In this document: positions 49,852-58,384 of the stretch, one piece after another
Position numbering within the stretch: position 1 is the stretch's first letter
Layout: each line of letters begins with the position of its first letter
NCBI GenBank assembly: GCA_035934015.1
Contig: DASYYH010000020.1
Span: forward strand, 62,001 to 126,000
Direction of reading: 5' to 3'
DNA length: 64,000 nt
Source of the DNA: Candidatus Acidiferrales bacterium
GTDB taxonomy: Bacteria; Acidobacteriota; Terriglobia; Acidiferrales; UBA7541
Made by a program: the position numbers and the translations under genes
Notes under the pieces: generated by a model
What the model was told of the DNA's origin: nothing
The model's database searches: none
The model's input: only the letters and a program-made list of their open reading frames with translations

Positions 49852-49875
49852 AAGCGCCCAAATTAAGACACTACC

Positions 49876-49884
49876 CACTCGCTG
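49876..49884. repeat. Target-site duplication, right copy
   Basis: CACTCGCTG, identical to 47692-47700. Confidence 0.9.
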
Positions 49885-50368
49885 TGGATCCTGGCGAAAC
49901 CTTGGAAATTTTCTTCGTCAGGGGGGGTCTCAGAAACACGTTTGCGAAGGGCGACTACAGGTGTGAGGGGTGGCTTGCCTTTGCTGCCAGAGACGTCGAA
50001 ACTGGACAGTTTCTGCCAATAGGTTTCCCGCCTACGTTGACTCCTCCTCCGGCCAATTGGCTCGTCGCTGGAATAATCACTGGGGTTATCGGCCTACTAT
50101 TCATCGCGGGCCAGGAGCTTGTCCCCAGTCTTTGGCTACTTGGCTTGAGCGCAATATTCATTATGATTTATATGTTCAAGAAACTGAGGTACCTGAAGGA
50201 TTTTAGAAGCTCGCGAGAAGATAGCGTGGCTGCTATTGTTTAGGTTCATGGCAAAACAATGCGTGGCCGGGTAAACTCCGCTTGGGTTTGTCCGGCTAGC
50301 TCGAAGATTTTAAGGGTGTTTTTGTTGAGCGCCAGGTCGTGAAGTAATCCGATTCCTCTATTCGACCT

Positions 50369-50397
50369 TTGGCAAATGCGCGGGGATAGGCTATAAT
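50369..50397 (+). promoter_or_regulatory. Promoter of the rpsP operon
   Basis: TTGGCA (50369-50374), 17-base spacer, TATAAT (50392-50397). A GGAGGA ribosome-binding site and GTG start of rpsP follow at 50425. Confidence 0.75.
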
Positions 50398-50424
50398 TGC
50401 AATGAAAATTGGAGGATAGACCGA

Positions 50425-50664
50425 GTGTTGACGATCCGCTTGTCCCGCATTGGCAAAAAGAAGCAGCCCGCGTATCGCGTGGTGGTGATCGAAAAGACGC
50501 GTCCGCGCGACGGCCGCTTCGTTGAAATTGTCGGGACCTACGATCCGCTGAAGAAGCCTGCCGTGATTCAGCTTGACGCCGAGCGCATCAAATACTGGCT
50601 CGGCTGCGGCGCCCAGCCGAGCGATACCGTCCGCAGCTTTTTGCGAATCCAGAAAATCGCATAG
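50425..50664 (+). CDS. rpsP: 30S ribosomal protein S16
   Basis: 79 aa, starting at GTG 50425. [45 protein letters not shown] is the family signature. The C-terminus [20 protein letters not shown] is complete. First gene of the usual rpsP-KH-rimM-trmD-rplS order. Confidence 0.97.
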   Translation: MLTIRLSRIGKKKQPAYRVVVIEKTRPRDGRFVEIVGTYDPLKKPAVIQLDAERIKYWLGCGAQPSDTVRSFLRIQKIA

Positions 50665-50744
50665 AGCGTCGGACTCTTCAGACCACGGATTTCCAACGCC
50701 GGTTATCCCTCTTGCTGATTCTCCAGGCCGACCCGGAGGTTCTC

Positions 50745-50975
50745 ATGAAGGAACTCGTCGAGGAAATCGCGAAAGCTCTTGTCGATCATCCCGAACAGGT
50801 TTCCGTAAAATCCATCGAAGGAGAGCAAGTGACTGTGCTGGAATTGCGCGTGGCGCCGGACGATTTGGGTAAAGTGATCGGGCGCCAAGGACGCACGGCG
50901 AAATCGATTCGCACGCTGCTGGGCGCGGCGGGCATGAAATTGAAAAAGCGATTTACACTGGAAATTCTGGAATAG
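50745..50975 (+). CDS. khpA: KH-domain RNA-binding protein (KhpA-like)
   Basis: 76 aa from ATG 50745 after [34 protein letters not shown] leads to the KH GxxG loop [24 protein letters not shown]. Binds RNA, usually with KhpB. Conserved between rpsP and rimM. The gap to rimM is one base. Confidence 0.93.
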   Translation: MKELVEEIAKALVDHPEQVSVKSIEGEQVTVLELRVAPDDLGKVIGRQGRTAKSIRTLLGAAGMKLKKRFTLEILE

Positions 50976-50976
50976 C

Positions 50977-51528
50977 GTGGACGAGACTCCAGCCTCTCGC
51001 GTCACTGTGGCCAAAATTCTGCGTGCGCGCGGACGCCGCGGAGAAGTCGCGGCAGAAATCTTCACTGATTTTCCGGAACGCCTCACGAAACTGAAATCTG
51101 TTTTCCTCTGGGACGGGAAGAATGCGCTGCATCGCGCTACTGTGCGCGAATGCTGGCTGCACAAGACCCAGGCAATTTTTCTTTTCGAAGGCTGCGATTC
51201 CATTTCCGATGCGGAAAAACTCAAGGGACTGGAAATTCAGATTCCGCTTTCCGAACGCTTGACGCTTCCGGCTGGAACTTACTTCGTCACGGATTTAATT
51301 GACTGCGAGATTTTCGCTGGTAGCGGCGCGGCGGAAAAAATCGGCGTGGTGCGCGATGTGCAGTTCAGCGGCGAAGAAGTCGCCGGGACGCCGATTCTGG
51401 TCGTGAATACGACGCGCGGTGAACTGCTGATCCCTCTGGCTGCAGAAATCTGCACGCGCATTGACACGGCTGCGCGGCGGATCGAAGTGGTCCTCCCCGA
51501 AGGGCTTGCGGATTTAAATCCAGTGTAA
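50977..51528 (+). CDS. rimM: Ribosome maturation factor RimM
   Basis: 183 aa from GTG 50977. The N-terminal beta-barrel (VTVAKILRARGRRGEVAAEIFTDFPERLTKLKSVF) and PRC-barrel domain (SERLTLPAGTYFVTDLIDCEIF... LLIPLAAEICTRID) are both present, so the protein is complete. It helps 30S head maturation. Lies 28 bases before trmD. Confidence 0.95.
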   Translation: MDETPASRVTVAKILRARGRRGEVAAEIFTDFPERLTKLKSVFLWDGKNALHRATVRECWLHKTQAIFLFEGCDSISDAEKLKGLEIQIPLSERLTLPAGTYFVTDLIDCEIFAGSGAAEKIGVVRDVQFSGEEVAGTPILVVNTTRGELLIPLAAEICTRIDTAARRIEVVLPEGLADLNPV

Positions 51529-51556
51529 AACCTCGAGTGCGGTAAGATTTGCCGCG

Positions 51557-52348
51557 ATGCGATTCGACCTGATCACGATATTTCCGGAGTTTTTTCAGGG
51601 GCCGCTCGACTATGGGATTGTGCGGCGGGCGCGGGAAGCGCGGCTCATCGAAACCGGCATCGCAGACTTGCGTGATTTCACGCATGACCGGCATCGCACG
51701 GTGGACGACCGTCCGTTTGGCGGCGGCGAAGGAATGGTGCTCAAGTGCGAGCCCATCTTTGACGCGGTCGAATCGTTCGTTGGGCCGATCGCGGACACGC
51801 CGGGCGCGAAGGCGCTGGGCGGGACAGCAATTGTGCTTCTTTCGGCCTCGGGGAAATTATTCCGGCAAGAAACGGCGCGGAGATTTGCGCGGCTCGAACG
51901 CATGGTGCTGATTTGCGGACGCTATGAAGGAGTGGACGAGCGCGTGGCGGAGCATCTGGCGACGGACGAAATTTCGGTGGGCGATTTTGTGCTTTCCGGC
52001 GGAGAATTGCCCGCGGTGATGGTGCTCGACGCCGTGACGCGGCTAATTCCCGGCGCGCTGGGGAACGAAGATTCGGCGGAGAATGAATCTTTTTCGGCGA
52101 CGGATGGCGAGATTCTTGCGGCGGCGACTGATAGCGTTGCGGACGAGATCCGCGGGGAATGGCGCGCCGCGAGCCGAGGCATTTTGGACTATCCGCATTA
52201 CACGCGACCGCAGAATTTTCGCGGTTGGGATGTGCCGGAAATTCTGATGAGCGGAAATCATGAGGAAGTCCGGCGCTGGCGGCAGCGCATGGCGGTGGAA
52301 AAAACGCGGCGGAATCGCCCGGACCTGCTGACGAGGAGAATAGTATAA
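51557..52348 (+). CDS. trmD: tRNA (guanine-N1)-methyltransferase
   Basis: 263 aa. MRFDLITIFPEFFQGPLDYGIVRRARE, LRDFTHDRHRTVDDRPFGGGEGMVLKCEPIFDAV, LICGRYEGVDERVAEHLATDEISVGDFVLSGGELPAVMVLDAVTRLIPG are the SPOUT-family knot and active-site regions. Methylates G37 of tRNAs using SAM. The stop TAA is immediately followed by the ATG of the amidohydrolase gene. Confidence 0.97.
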   Translation: MRFDLITIFPEFFQGPLDYGIVRRAREARLIETGIADLRDFTHDRHRTVDDRPFGGGEGMVLKCEPIFDAVESFVGPIADTPGAKALGGTAIVLLSASGKLFRQETARRFARLERMVLICGRYEGVDERVAEHLATDEISVGDFVLSGGELPAVMVLDAVTRLIPGALGNEDSAENESFSATDGEILAAATDSVADEIRGEWRAASRGILDYPHYTRPQNFRGWDVPEILMSGNHEEVRRWRQRMAVEKTRRNRPDLLTRRIV

Positions 52349-53335
52349 ATGCCGATCATCGACGTTCATAACCACTACTATCCGCCGGCGTACATCGAGG
52401 CGCTGCGATCGGGCCAGAGCGCGGTGAAGGTTGATTTCGACGCCGAAGGGAACCCGCGGCTGCACTATCCGGGCGACTACAACGTGGCCGTGCGCGGCCA
52501 TCGCGACATCGATTTCCGCGAGCAGGAGATGCAGAAATACGGCGTGGATACACAAGTGCTCTCGATGACCACGCCGGGGACACACGTCGAAACGCCGGCA
52601 ATGGCCGTCAAGCTTGCGACGCTGGTAAACGACGCGTTTGCGGATGCGGTGCACACGAAGCACGGGCGATTTGCGGCGCTGGCGACTCTGCCGCTGAACG
52701 ATCCGGCTGCTTCGGTGAAAGAATTCGAGCGCGTGTGCCGACAATTGCATTTTCCGGGGGCGATGCTCTTCAGCAACGTCAACGGAGTGGCGCTGGCGGA
52801 CAAGCGATTCTGGCCGCTCTACGAAGCAGCAAACGATTTTGAAGCGATTCTGCATATTCATCCGACGGATCCAGCGGGCGTGGAAGCAATGACGGAATAC
52901 TGGCTGATGCCGCTGGTGGGATTTCTGTTTGACACGACGCTGGCGGCGGAGAAGATTGTGTTCAGCGGCGTGGCGGAGCGGTTTCCGCGGATTCGTTGGG
53001 TGCTGAGCCATCTGGGCGGGGCGATTCCGTATATCGCGGAACGGGCCGACCGCGGATATCGCGCGTTCAAGGAATGCCGCGTGAATATTCCGCGGCCGCC
53101 GAGCGAATATTTGAAGCAGTTTTATTACGACACGGTGAATTTCGATCCGCTGGCGCTGAAACTGGCGATCGATTTCGCGGGCGCTGAACATATCCTGGCG
53201 GGCAGCGATTACCCGCACCAGATCGGGAGCGTTCCGTCGATGCTGGAGTCGCTGCGGGGATTGCCGATTTCGGCGGCAGAGCGCGAGGAGATACTGGGAG
53301 GGAATGCAGAGAAGTTGTTTCGCTTGCGAGGCTAG
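52349..53335 (+). CDS. Amidohydrolase 2 family protein (decarboxylase-like)
   Basis: 328 aa. The N-terminal MPIIDVHNHYYPPAYIEAL contains the HxH metal motif. Next come ATLPLNDPAASVKEFERV, LHIHPTD, VLSHLGGAIPYIAERADRG, and LAGSDYPHQIGSVPSMLESLR with metal Asp. This is the aminocarboxymuconate-semialdehyde decarboxylase/amidohydrolase-2 class of zinc enzymes. Its gene sits between trmD and rplS, abutting trmD, which is unusual for this operon. Substrate unknown. Confidence 0.92.
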   Translation: MPIIDVHNHYYPPAYIEALRSGQSAVKVDFDAEGNPRLHYPGDYNVAVRGHRDIDFREQEMQKYGVDTQVLSMTTPGTHVETPAMAVKLATLVNDAFADAVHTKHGRFAALATLPLNDPAASVKEFERVCRQLHFPGAMLFSNVNGVALADKRFWPLYEAANDFEAILHIHPTDPAGVEAMTEYWLMPLVGFLFDTTLAAEKIVFSGVAERFPRIRWVLSHLGGAIPYIAERADRGYRAFKECRVNIPRPPSEYLKQFYYDTVNFDPLALKLAIDFAGAEHILAGSDYPHQIGSVPSMLESLRGLPISAAEREEILGGNAEKLFRLRG

Positions 53336-53483
53336 CCGGCGTTATGCCGACTCAGCCGAGAATTTCCGTTTTCAGGTAATTGACCGCGCAAATCGCTCGC
53401 AAAGGACGCGGATTTTCGGTATAGTTGGGAATTGCGCTGAGTGAGCTGGCCCCACCTGAGCGGGTCTGCCGGGATAATTCGAA

Positions 53484-53882
53484 ATGAGTCGCGTGATTGA
53501 TAAGGTGCAGGAGTCACAAGTTCGCAAGGATTTGCCGGAGTTTCGTCCGGGAGATACGGTGCGCGTAAATGTGAAGCTGCGCGAGGGCGAGGCGGGAAAA
53601 GAAAAAGAGCGCGTGCAGCCGTTCGAGGGCGTGGTGATCAAGCGACGGGGACACACGGCGGGCGCGAGCTTCACGGTGCGGCGTGTGAGCTTTGGAATCG
53701 GCGTGGAGCGCATTTTCCCGCTGCATTCGCCGACGATTGCGTCGATTGAAGTGGTGCAGCAAGGCAATGTGCGGCGCGCGAAGCTTTATTACCTGCGCGG
53801 ACTGAAGGGCAAATCGGCGCGCATCAAGCGCATGGAACGCGAAAAGCAAGCCGAGCCGGCGGAGACAAAGGCCTCGGAATAA
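53484..53882 (+). CDS. rplS: 50S ribosomal protein L19
   Basis: 132 aa. [66 protein letters not shown] is the L19 signature, with an additional Ala/Glu-rich tail ([12 protein letters not shown]). Separated by 148 bases from the amidohydrolase gene; TATAGT at about 53420 may be a -10 box for a separate promoter. Confidence 0.97.
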   Translation: MSRVIDKVQESQVRKDLPEFRPGDTVRVNVKLREGEAGKEKERVQPFEGVVIKRRGHTAGASFTVRRVSFGIGVERIFPLHSPTIASIEVVQQGNVRRAKLYYLRGLKGKSARIKRMEREKQAEPAETKASE

Positions 53883-53908
53883 TTCAACACAATCCGATTT
53901 TCGAATGC

Positions 53909-53945
53909 AGGCCGCCGGAAACGATGAGGCGGCCTTTCTTTTTTT
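53909..53945 (+). terminator. Intrinsic terminator after rplS
   Basis: Hairpin AGGCCGCC (53909-53916) / GGCGGCCT (53928-53935), perfect over 8 bp, followed by TTCTTTTTTTC. Ends the rpsP-rplS transcript ahead of rnhB. Confidence 0.85.
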
Positions 53946-54017
53946 CTGGGATTTTTTTCCACAGAGCCCGGAGAGCCGGTGAATCGCGCCGCGAACGCTG
54001 TGATAGAATTCGGCGCG

Positions 54018-54746
54018 ATGACGCGGCTGTGCTCCTCGCGATACGAACGGCTTGCGCGACAAAGCGGATGGATGCGCATCTGCGGAATCGACGAAGCCGG
54101 ACGCGGATCGCTTTTCGGGCCCGTGGTGGCGGCAGCGGTGGTGCTGAATCCACGGCGGCGAATCGTCGGATTGGACGATTCGAAGAAACTGACACACGAC
54201 CGGCGAACGGAACTGGCCGGCCGCATTCGCGAACACGCGCTGGCGTGGGCCGTGGCGGAAATCGAGGCCAGCCGGATCGACGCGTGGAACATTTACCAGG
54301 CGAGCCGGCAGGCGATGGTGGCGGCGGTCGAAGGAATCCGGCCGACGCCAGATTATCTGCTGGTTGATGCCATGGAATTGCCGCTGTCCATCGAACAGAA
54401 ATCGCTGATCCATGGAGACGCGCGATCCGTATCGATCGCGGCCGCATCGATTCTGGCGAAAGTGGAACGCGACCGCTTGATGGATGAGTTCGACCAGATG
54501 TATCCGCAATACGGCCTCGGTTCCAACCGCGGCTATGGCACGCCGGACCATTTGGAAGCGCTGCAACGATACGGGCCGACGCCGTTGCACCGATTTTCGT
54601 TCGCGCCGGTGCGCGAAGCGACCTGCTGGGGCGCGCATGCGACGCAAGAGGCGCTGCCGCTGGCTTCGACTTCTACGGCTCCAACAAATGCGACAGAGCA
54701 CAACGCTTCTTCCGCCACTTCCCTGAGCGCCGCGGCTGGCGAATAA
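54018..54746 (+). CDS. rnhB: Ribonuclease HII
   Basis: 242 aa from ATG 54018 (GTG 53979 is an upstream alternative). GIDEAGRGSLFGPVVAAAVVL holds the first catalytic Asp-Glu. DSKKLTHDRRTEL, DAMELPL and SIAAASILAKVERDRLM follow with the remaining acidic residues. Degrades RNA in RNA-DNA hybrids. The Thr/Ser/Ala-rich C-terminal tail (SLASTSTAPTNATEHN...) exceeds the usual length by ~35 residues. Confidence 0.95.
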   Translation: MTRLCSSRYERLARQSGWMRICGIDEAGRGSLFGPVVAAAVVLNPRRRIVGLDDSKKLTHDRRTELAGRIREHALAWAVAEIEASRIDAWNIYQASRQAMVAAVEGIRPTPDYLLVDAMELPLSIEQKSLIHGDARSVSIAAASILAKVERDRLMDEFDQMYPQYGLGSNRGYGTPDHLEALQRYGPTPLHRFSFAPVREATCWGAHATQEALPLASTSTAPTNATEHNASSATSLSAAAGE

Positions 54747-54866
54747 TCCGCCGAAAAATCGCTTTTCAAGCCGATAGAACTAAAGTACCAGATACTTTTT
54801 CCTTACACATTCCGCGCAATTTAGCGCGGACCCGCCGGATTCGTGTTTACTGTAGACAGGGACAAT
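54747..54866. other. Intergenic region before the kinase gene
   Basis: 120 bases with a CCGCGC/GCGCGG hairpin (54812-54829) and AT-rich sequence. It may hold the promoter for the kinase gene or a terminator for rnhB. Confidence 0.45.
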
Positions 54867-56558
54867 ATGGACCAGCCCACCAAGCCGAATGGGAGTTCCG
54901 CGCCTTCTTCCTCGCGGGCAATGCGCGGGCGCGAGGATAGCCAGAAGACCGTCCTGCTGAGCGACATTCCAGACGCGCAAGCATTGGTCGACGAAGCCGC
55001 GGCGACAAGCGCGAAGACGAGCCTGACGACGTCGAGCCTGGCGGCGCTTTCGCAGCGCTACGACATCCTGAGCGAAGCGGGCCACGGAAATATGGGGAAT
55101 GTCTACAAGGCTCGTGACCGCGAAACGGGCGAGATCGTGGCGCTGAAGCTCATCAAGCCAGAGATCGCGTCAGACCAGGCGATGATGGAGCGGTTCAAGA
55201 ATGAGCTGCTCTTTGCGCGCAGAATCACGCACAAAAATGTTTGCCGCGTGTACGACTTTAACCGCATCGGCGGCGTGGCGTACACGTCGATGGAATTCGT
55301 GGAAGGCGAAAGCCTGCGGTCGGTACTGAACCGGTTCGGCGGGCTGCCAGTGCGCAAAGGGATTGATCTGGCGACGCAGATCTGCTCGGGATTGAAAGAA
55401 GCGCACGCGCAGGGGATCGTGCACCGCGACCTGAAGCCGGAAAACGTGATGATCGACAAGCAGGGCAACGTGAAGATCATGGATTTCGGCATCGCGCGTT
55501 CTATGGAAGCGGGGACGCGGCTGACGGGAGCAATGATCGGGACGCCGGCGTACATGGCGCCGGAACAGGTGGCGGGAAAGCCGGTTGACTACCGGACGGA
55601 TATTTATTCCCTGGGTTTGATGCTGTACGAAATGTTCACGGGGTCGGAGACGTTTCACGCGGATACGGCCGTTGCCGTCGCTGTGAAGCAGATGCAGGAA
55701 GCGCCAAGGCCGCCGCACGAAATCGATCCGAATATTCCAGTTTTTATTGAGCGCGCAATTTTGAAGTGTCTGGAAAAAGATCCGGCAAAGAGATTTCAGT
55801 CGATTGGTGAGTTGGAGACAGCGCTGCGCGCGACGCGCGTGACCGGAGCCACTCCGGCCTCGGCCGTGGCGGCGATCCCCGTGGCCGCCGCAGTCGCGGC
55901 GACGCCGATGAGCGGGTTGGTGAAGCACTCGACGGCTGCGACCGTTGCTGTTGCAGGAACTTTGCTCGCCGCGTCACCGAAAGCCAAGAAGACATCGCCG
56001 ATCGCCTGGGTGCTGGTGGGCGCGGTTCTTGTGCTGGCAACGCTCGGCGGGCTGCGTGCGATGACCGTGGTCAAGACGGCAAAGCAGATTCCCGCGCCAG
56101 AGATGGCCGCCGCGCCGACGCCCCCGGCAAAGGCTTTTGTGATTCCGCCGCGGCCAGCGCCGCAGCCGCGCGTTGCAAACGCGGCCGCCGCGGTTCATCC
56201 GAAATTGCCTGCGCAACCTCCGGCGACCCCGGTGGTTTTCCCGCATGTGGAATACGCCAATAAGCCAGCGACACACACTCCACAAAAGGAGGCGGCGACA
56301 GGGCCGATTTACATCTGGATTGGGCGATTCGAGAAGGAAGAGCGCGCGCAAAACGTTTCCAGGAGAATCGAAAGTCACGGGAATCCGGTGGTTGTGTTGC
56401 CGAAGCCGAATCCGAAGGGCGGACAATACTTCGTGGTATTCACCGGCCCCTACAACGAAAAGAAAGCCCAAAATGTGCAGCGGTGGCTTGAAAGCCAGGG
56501 ATTTTTCTTTGTTCATCAAGTCCGGGCCCCAGCCGTGAATCGCCCTGAAGCCAGATGA
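54867..56558 (+). CDS. Membrane Ser/Thr protein kinase with SPOR domain
   Basis: 563 aa from ATG 54867. A kinase domain spans about residues 65-330: Gly loop GHGNMGNVYKARD, Lys in VALKLIK, HRDLKPENV catalytic loop, IMDFGIAR activation loop start, GTPAYMAPEQ, and DIYSLGLMLYEM. A Pro/Ala linker follows, then one membrane helix (about 376-400). A periplasmic Pro-rich part ends in a SPOR peptidoglycan-binding domain (about 480-555, IWIGRFEKEERAQNVSRRIE...YFVVFTGPYNEKKAQNVQRWLE). SPOR suggests sensing of or localisation to denuded septal glycan. PP2C and FHA genes follow, so this is a phosphorylation cassette. Confidence 0.95.
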   Translation: MDQPTKPNGSSAPSSSRAMRGREDSQKTVLLSDIPDAQALVDEAAATSAKTSLTTSSLAALSQRYDILSEAGHGNMGNVYKARDRETGEIVALKLIKPEIASDQAMMERFKNELLFARRITHKNVCRVYDFNRIGGVAYTSMEFVEGESLRSVLNRFGGLPVRKGIDLATQICSGLKEAHAQGIVHRDLKPENVMIDKQGNVKIMDFGIARSMEAGTRLTGAMIGTPAYMAPEQVAGKPVDYRTDIYSLGLMLYEMFTGSETFHADTAVAVAVKQMQEAPRPPHEIDPNIPVFIERAILKCLEKDPAKRFQSIGELETALRATRVTGATPASAVAAIPVAAAVAATPMSGLVKHSTAATVAVAGTLLAASPKAKKTSPIAWVLVGAVLVLATLGGLRAMTVVKTAKQIPAPEMAAAPTPPAKAFVIPPRPAPQPRVANAAAAVHPKLPAQPPATPVVFPHVEYANKPATHTPQKEAATGPIYIWIGRFEKEERAQNVSRRIESHGNPVVVLPKPNPKGGQYFVVFTGPYNEKKAQNVQRWLESQGFFFVHQVRAPAVNRPEAR

Positions 56559-56587
56559 GGAGTCAGGGGGAGACTCGAGAAGAGGCG

Positions 56588-57409
56588 ATGAGCGATAGCG
56601 CGGGAATCGAATACGGAACGCGAAGCGATACGGGGCGCGTCCGAGAAAACAACGAAGACAGTTTGTGCGTCGCGCCGGAGCTGAATCTCTTTGTGCTTTC
56701 TGACGGCATGGGCGGGCAGGCGTCTGGGGAAGTCGCGAGCCGACTGGCGACGGAGACGATCGCGACGCACTGCCGTGACGCGGAGCAAAATCCGTCCCTG
56801 CCGCTGATTGGCGAGCGGCTGGAAGGAGTTTCCGACGCTACGAACCGGCTGGTGAGCGCCGTGCGGCTGGCGAATCGAGAGGTCCATAAGGCCGCAGAAG
56901 ATAACGCGGCGCAAGCAGGAATGGGCGCGACGGTCGTGGCGCTGATGGTTCAGGGTGAACGCGTGAGCCTCGCGCACGTAGGAGACAGCCGCGCCTACCG
57001 GTTGCGCAACGGCGAGCTCGAACGGCTGACGCAGGATCATTCGTTTATTGCCGAGCAGGTGCGGCACGGATTGATGAATGAGCAGGATGCCGCGAACAGC
57101 AATCTGCAGAACGTGCTGCTGCGCGCGCTGGGCGCCGAGGCGGAGGTCGAGGTCGAGGCCAGCGAAGAAGTTCTGATGGAAGGCGACGCGATTCTGTTGT
57201 GCTCGGATGGACTCACCCACGAGCTTTCCGATGCACAGATCGCCGGGGCCCTAGGCGATACGGATGACCCACAAGAGGCAGCCGAGCGGCTGGTGGATCT
57301 GGCGAATCAGGCGGGCGGCGAAGATAACGTTACGGTGATCGTGGTGCGCAGCGCGCCAAAGTTGGTTGGGACAATTTCCAGGATTGGCAGGTGGTTCCGG
57401 GGCTCCTGA
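56588..57409 (+). CDS. PP2C-family protein Ser/Thr phosphatase
   Basis: 273 aa from ATG 56588 after AAGAGG; ATG 56555 overlaps the kinase stop (ATGA) and is an alternative. Contains the PPM metal motifs: RVRENNEDSL (Asp), FVLSDGMGGQ (DGMGG), VALMVQGERVSLAHVGDSRAYR, ITAILLCSDGL-like segment AILLCSDGLTHEL, and GGEDNVTVIVV. Should dephosphorylate targets of the upstream kinase. Cytoplasmic, no membrane segments. Confidence 0.95.
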   Translation: MSDSAGIEYGTRSDTGRVRENNEDSLCVAPELNLFVLSDGMGGQASGEVASRLATETIATHCRDAEQNPSLPLIGERLEGVSDATNRLVSAVRLANREVHKAAEDNAAQAGMGATVVALMVQGERVSLAHVGDSRAYRLRNGELERLTQDHSFIAEQVRHGLMNEQDAANSNLQNVLLRALGAEAEVEVEASEEVLMEGDAILLCSDGLTHELSDAQIAGALGDTDDPQEAAERLVDLANQAGGEDNVTVIVVRSAPKLVGTISRIGRWFRGS

Positions 57410-57434
57410 AGTAAGGATTTGAGGGAGGAAAGAA

Positions 57435-58169
57435 ATGCCGAAACTCGTCTTGAAATTCCAAAATTCCGTGCTGAAGGAAGCGCCCGTGGGCGCAAGAGAA
57501 GTGAGCATCGGGCGCTCGCCCGATAACGGGCTGGTGATCGACAATCCGGCCGTATCGCACTATCACGCGCGCGTCTTCAACGAAGAAGGCCGGCTGATGA
57601 TCGAGGATTTCGGCAGTATGAACGGAACTTTCGTGAATGGCCAGCGAGTGAAGATGGTGGCGCTGAAGCCGGGCGATTCCGTGGAGATCGGCAAGCATAC
57701 GATTTTGGTGGCGGACTCGCGTGAAACGAGCGACCCATTCTTCAAAGGCGGCATGCCGCGGCCCACCGCGCCGAAAATCAATGAGACAGTGATGCTGGAT
57801 ACCAAGGAGCGGCGCGATTTCCTCCAGAAAGTCGCGGCCGTGGGCGAAAGCGCACAGCCGGCGCCGGCACGCGTGAAAGTGGCGACGCTCGTAGTGAAAA
57901 ATGGCAAGACCAACCAGAAGGAATACACGCTGAGTGACAAACTGACGGTCATCGGCAAATCTGCGATGGCGACGGTGAAATTGAAGGCTTGGTTTGCGCC
58001 GAAAGTGGCCGCGCAGATCAATCGCCGCGAGGACAATTCCTACTATATCGGGGGTGCGGAAAAAGTGCCGACCATCAACGGCCAGCCGGTGGTCCATCCG
58101 GCGAAATTGTCTTCGGGGGACATCATCGAAGTGGCGGGAATCCAGCTCGAATTCGTTTACCGCGAATAA
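57435..58169 (+). CDS. FHA-domain protein
   Basis: 244 aa after a GGAGG site. The N-terminal FHA domain (about 10-95) has EVSIGRSPDNGLVID, NPAVSHYHARV and FGSMNGTFVNG, the phosphothreonine pocket residues Arg, Ser/His and Asn. A C-terminal half (about 145-244) looks like a second, weaker FHA fold (ADGT-like KLTVIGKSAMATVKLKAWFAPKVAAQINRREDNSYYI). The linker holds TVMLDTKER, a phosphothreonine candidate. It should read the signal of the kinase-phosphatase pair. Confidence 0.93.
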   Translation: MPKLVLKFQNSVLKEAPVGAREVSIGRSPDNGLVIDNPAVSHYHARVFNEEGRLMIEDFGSMNGTFVNGQRVKMVALKPGDSVEIGKHTILVADSRETSDPFFKGGMPRPTAPKINETVMLDTKERRDFLQKVAAVGESAQPAPARVKVATLVVKNGKTNQKEYTLSDKLTVIGKSAMATVKLKAWFAPKVAAQINRREDNSYYIGGAEKVPTINGQPVVHPAKLSSGDIIEVAGIQLEFVYRE

Positions 58170-58384
58170 ATGCGGAAAATCAATCTGTCCGCGTCGGCGG
58201 GGGAAATTTACAGCCGGAAAGCGCTCCTGCGGGTGTTATCGAGTTCTTATACGGCTGCACGGCAGTTCGTTGACCCCTGTTTTTCGCGTGTGCTACCGTA
58301 AATCAGCTTCGGAAAACCGGTCGAAATTTTGCCCTGAGGGGGGCGCTTCCGCGACAGGCGCGCGGGCAGGGGTATCGAAAACGC
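58170..58384. other. Intergenic region before the TPR gene
   Basis: 215 bases with no gene. TTGACC (58270-58275), an 18-base spacer and TACCGT (58294-58299) form a weak promoter candidate for the TPR gene. Confidence 0.4.

Larger units (their letters stand above)
47701..49875. mobile_element. IS1-family insertion element with passenger genes (2175 bp)
   Basis: Terminal inverted repeats GGTAGTGTCTTAATTTG (17 bp, perfect; left 47701-47717, right 49859-49875) flanked by a 9-bp target duplication. IS1 also begins GGT-A/G-TG. It carries an IS1-type DDE transposase and two small genes in one minus-strand run, plus a divergent 269-aa membrane-protein frame. Classical IS1 is only ~0.77 kb, so this is an expanded member. 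Termini and transposase being intact, it may be active. Confidence 0.9.
47322..50243 (+). pseudogene. Membrane protein gene interrupted by an IS1-family element
   Basis: The left part (47322-47700, 126 codons plus one base) and the right part (49885-50243, 118 full codons plus stop) share one reading frame when the insertion (47701-49875) and one copy of the 9-bp target duplication are removed. The junction codon becomes GTG. The reconstructed protein has about 245 aa. Its soluble N-terminus contains MKVTSARVQSFQTGSRSK and GERVFMNYSLPFAITLAV. Two hydrophobic segments (around 195-215 and 218-236) follow in the distal part. I do not recognise the family. The present alleles would yield only the N-terminal 127 residues, ending at TAG just inside the element. 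Confidence 0.85.

Noticed and set aside
48982-49878. N-terminal extension of the transposase by about 300 residues
   Set aside because: The upstream frame shows no similarity and runs opposite the passenger gene; ATG 48981 has the correct family N-terminus.
53336-53483. An L19 leader riboregulator before rplS
   Set aside because: Only a possible -10 box was seen; no hairpin resembling known ribosomal leader RNAs.
52043-54701. Long minus-strand frames opposite the amidohydrolase, rplS and rnhB
   Set aside because: Arg/His-rich shadow sequences lacking any known domain.
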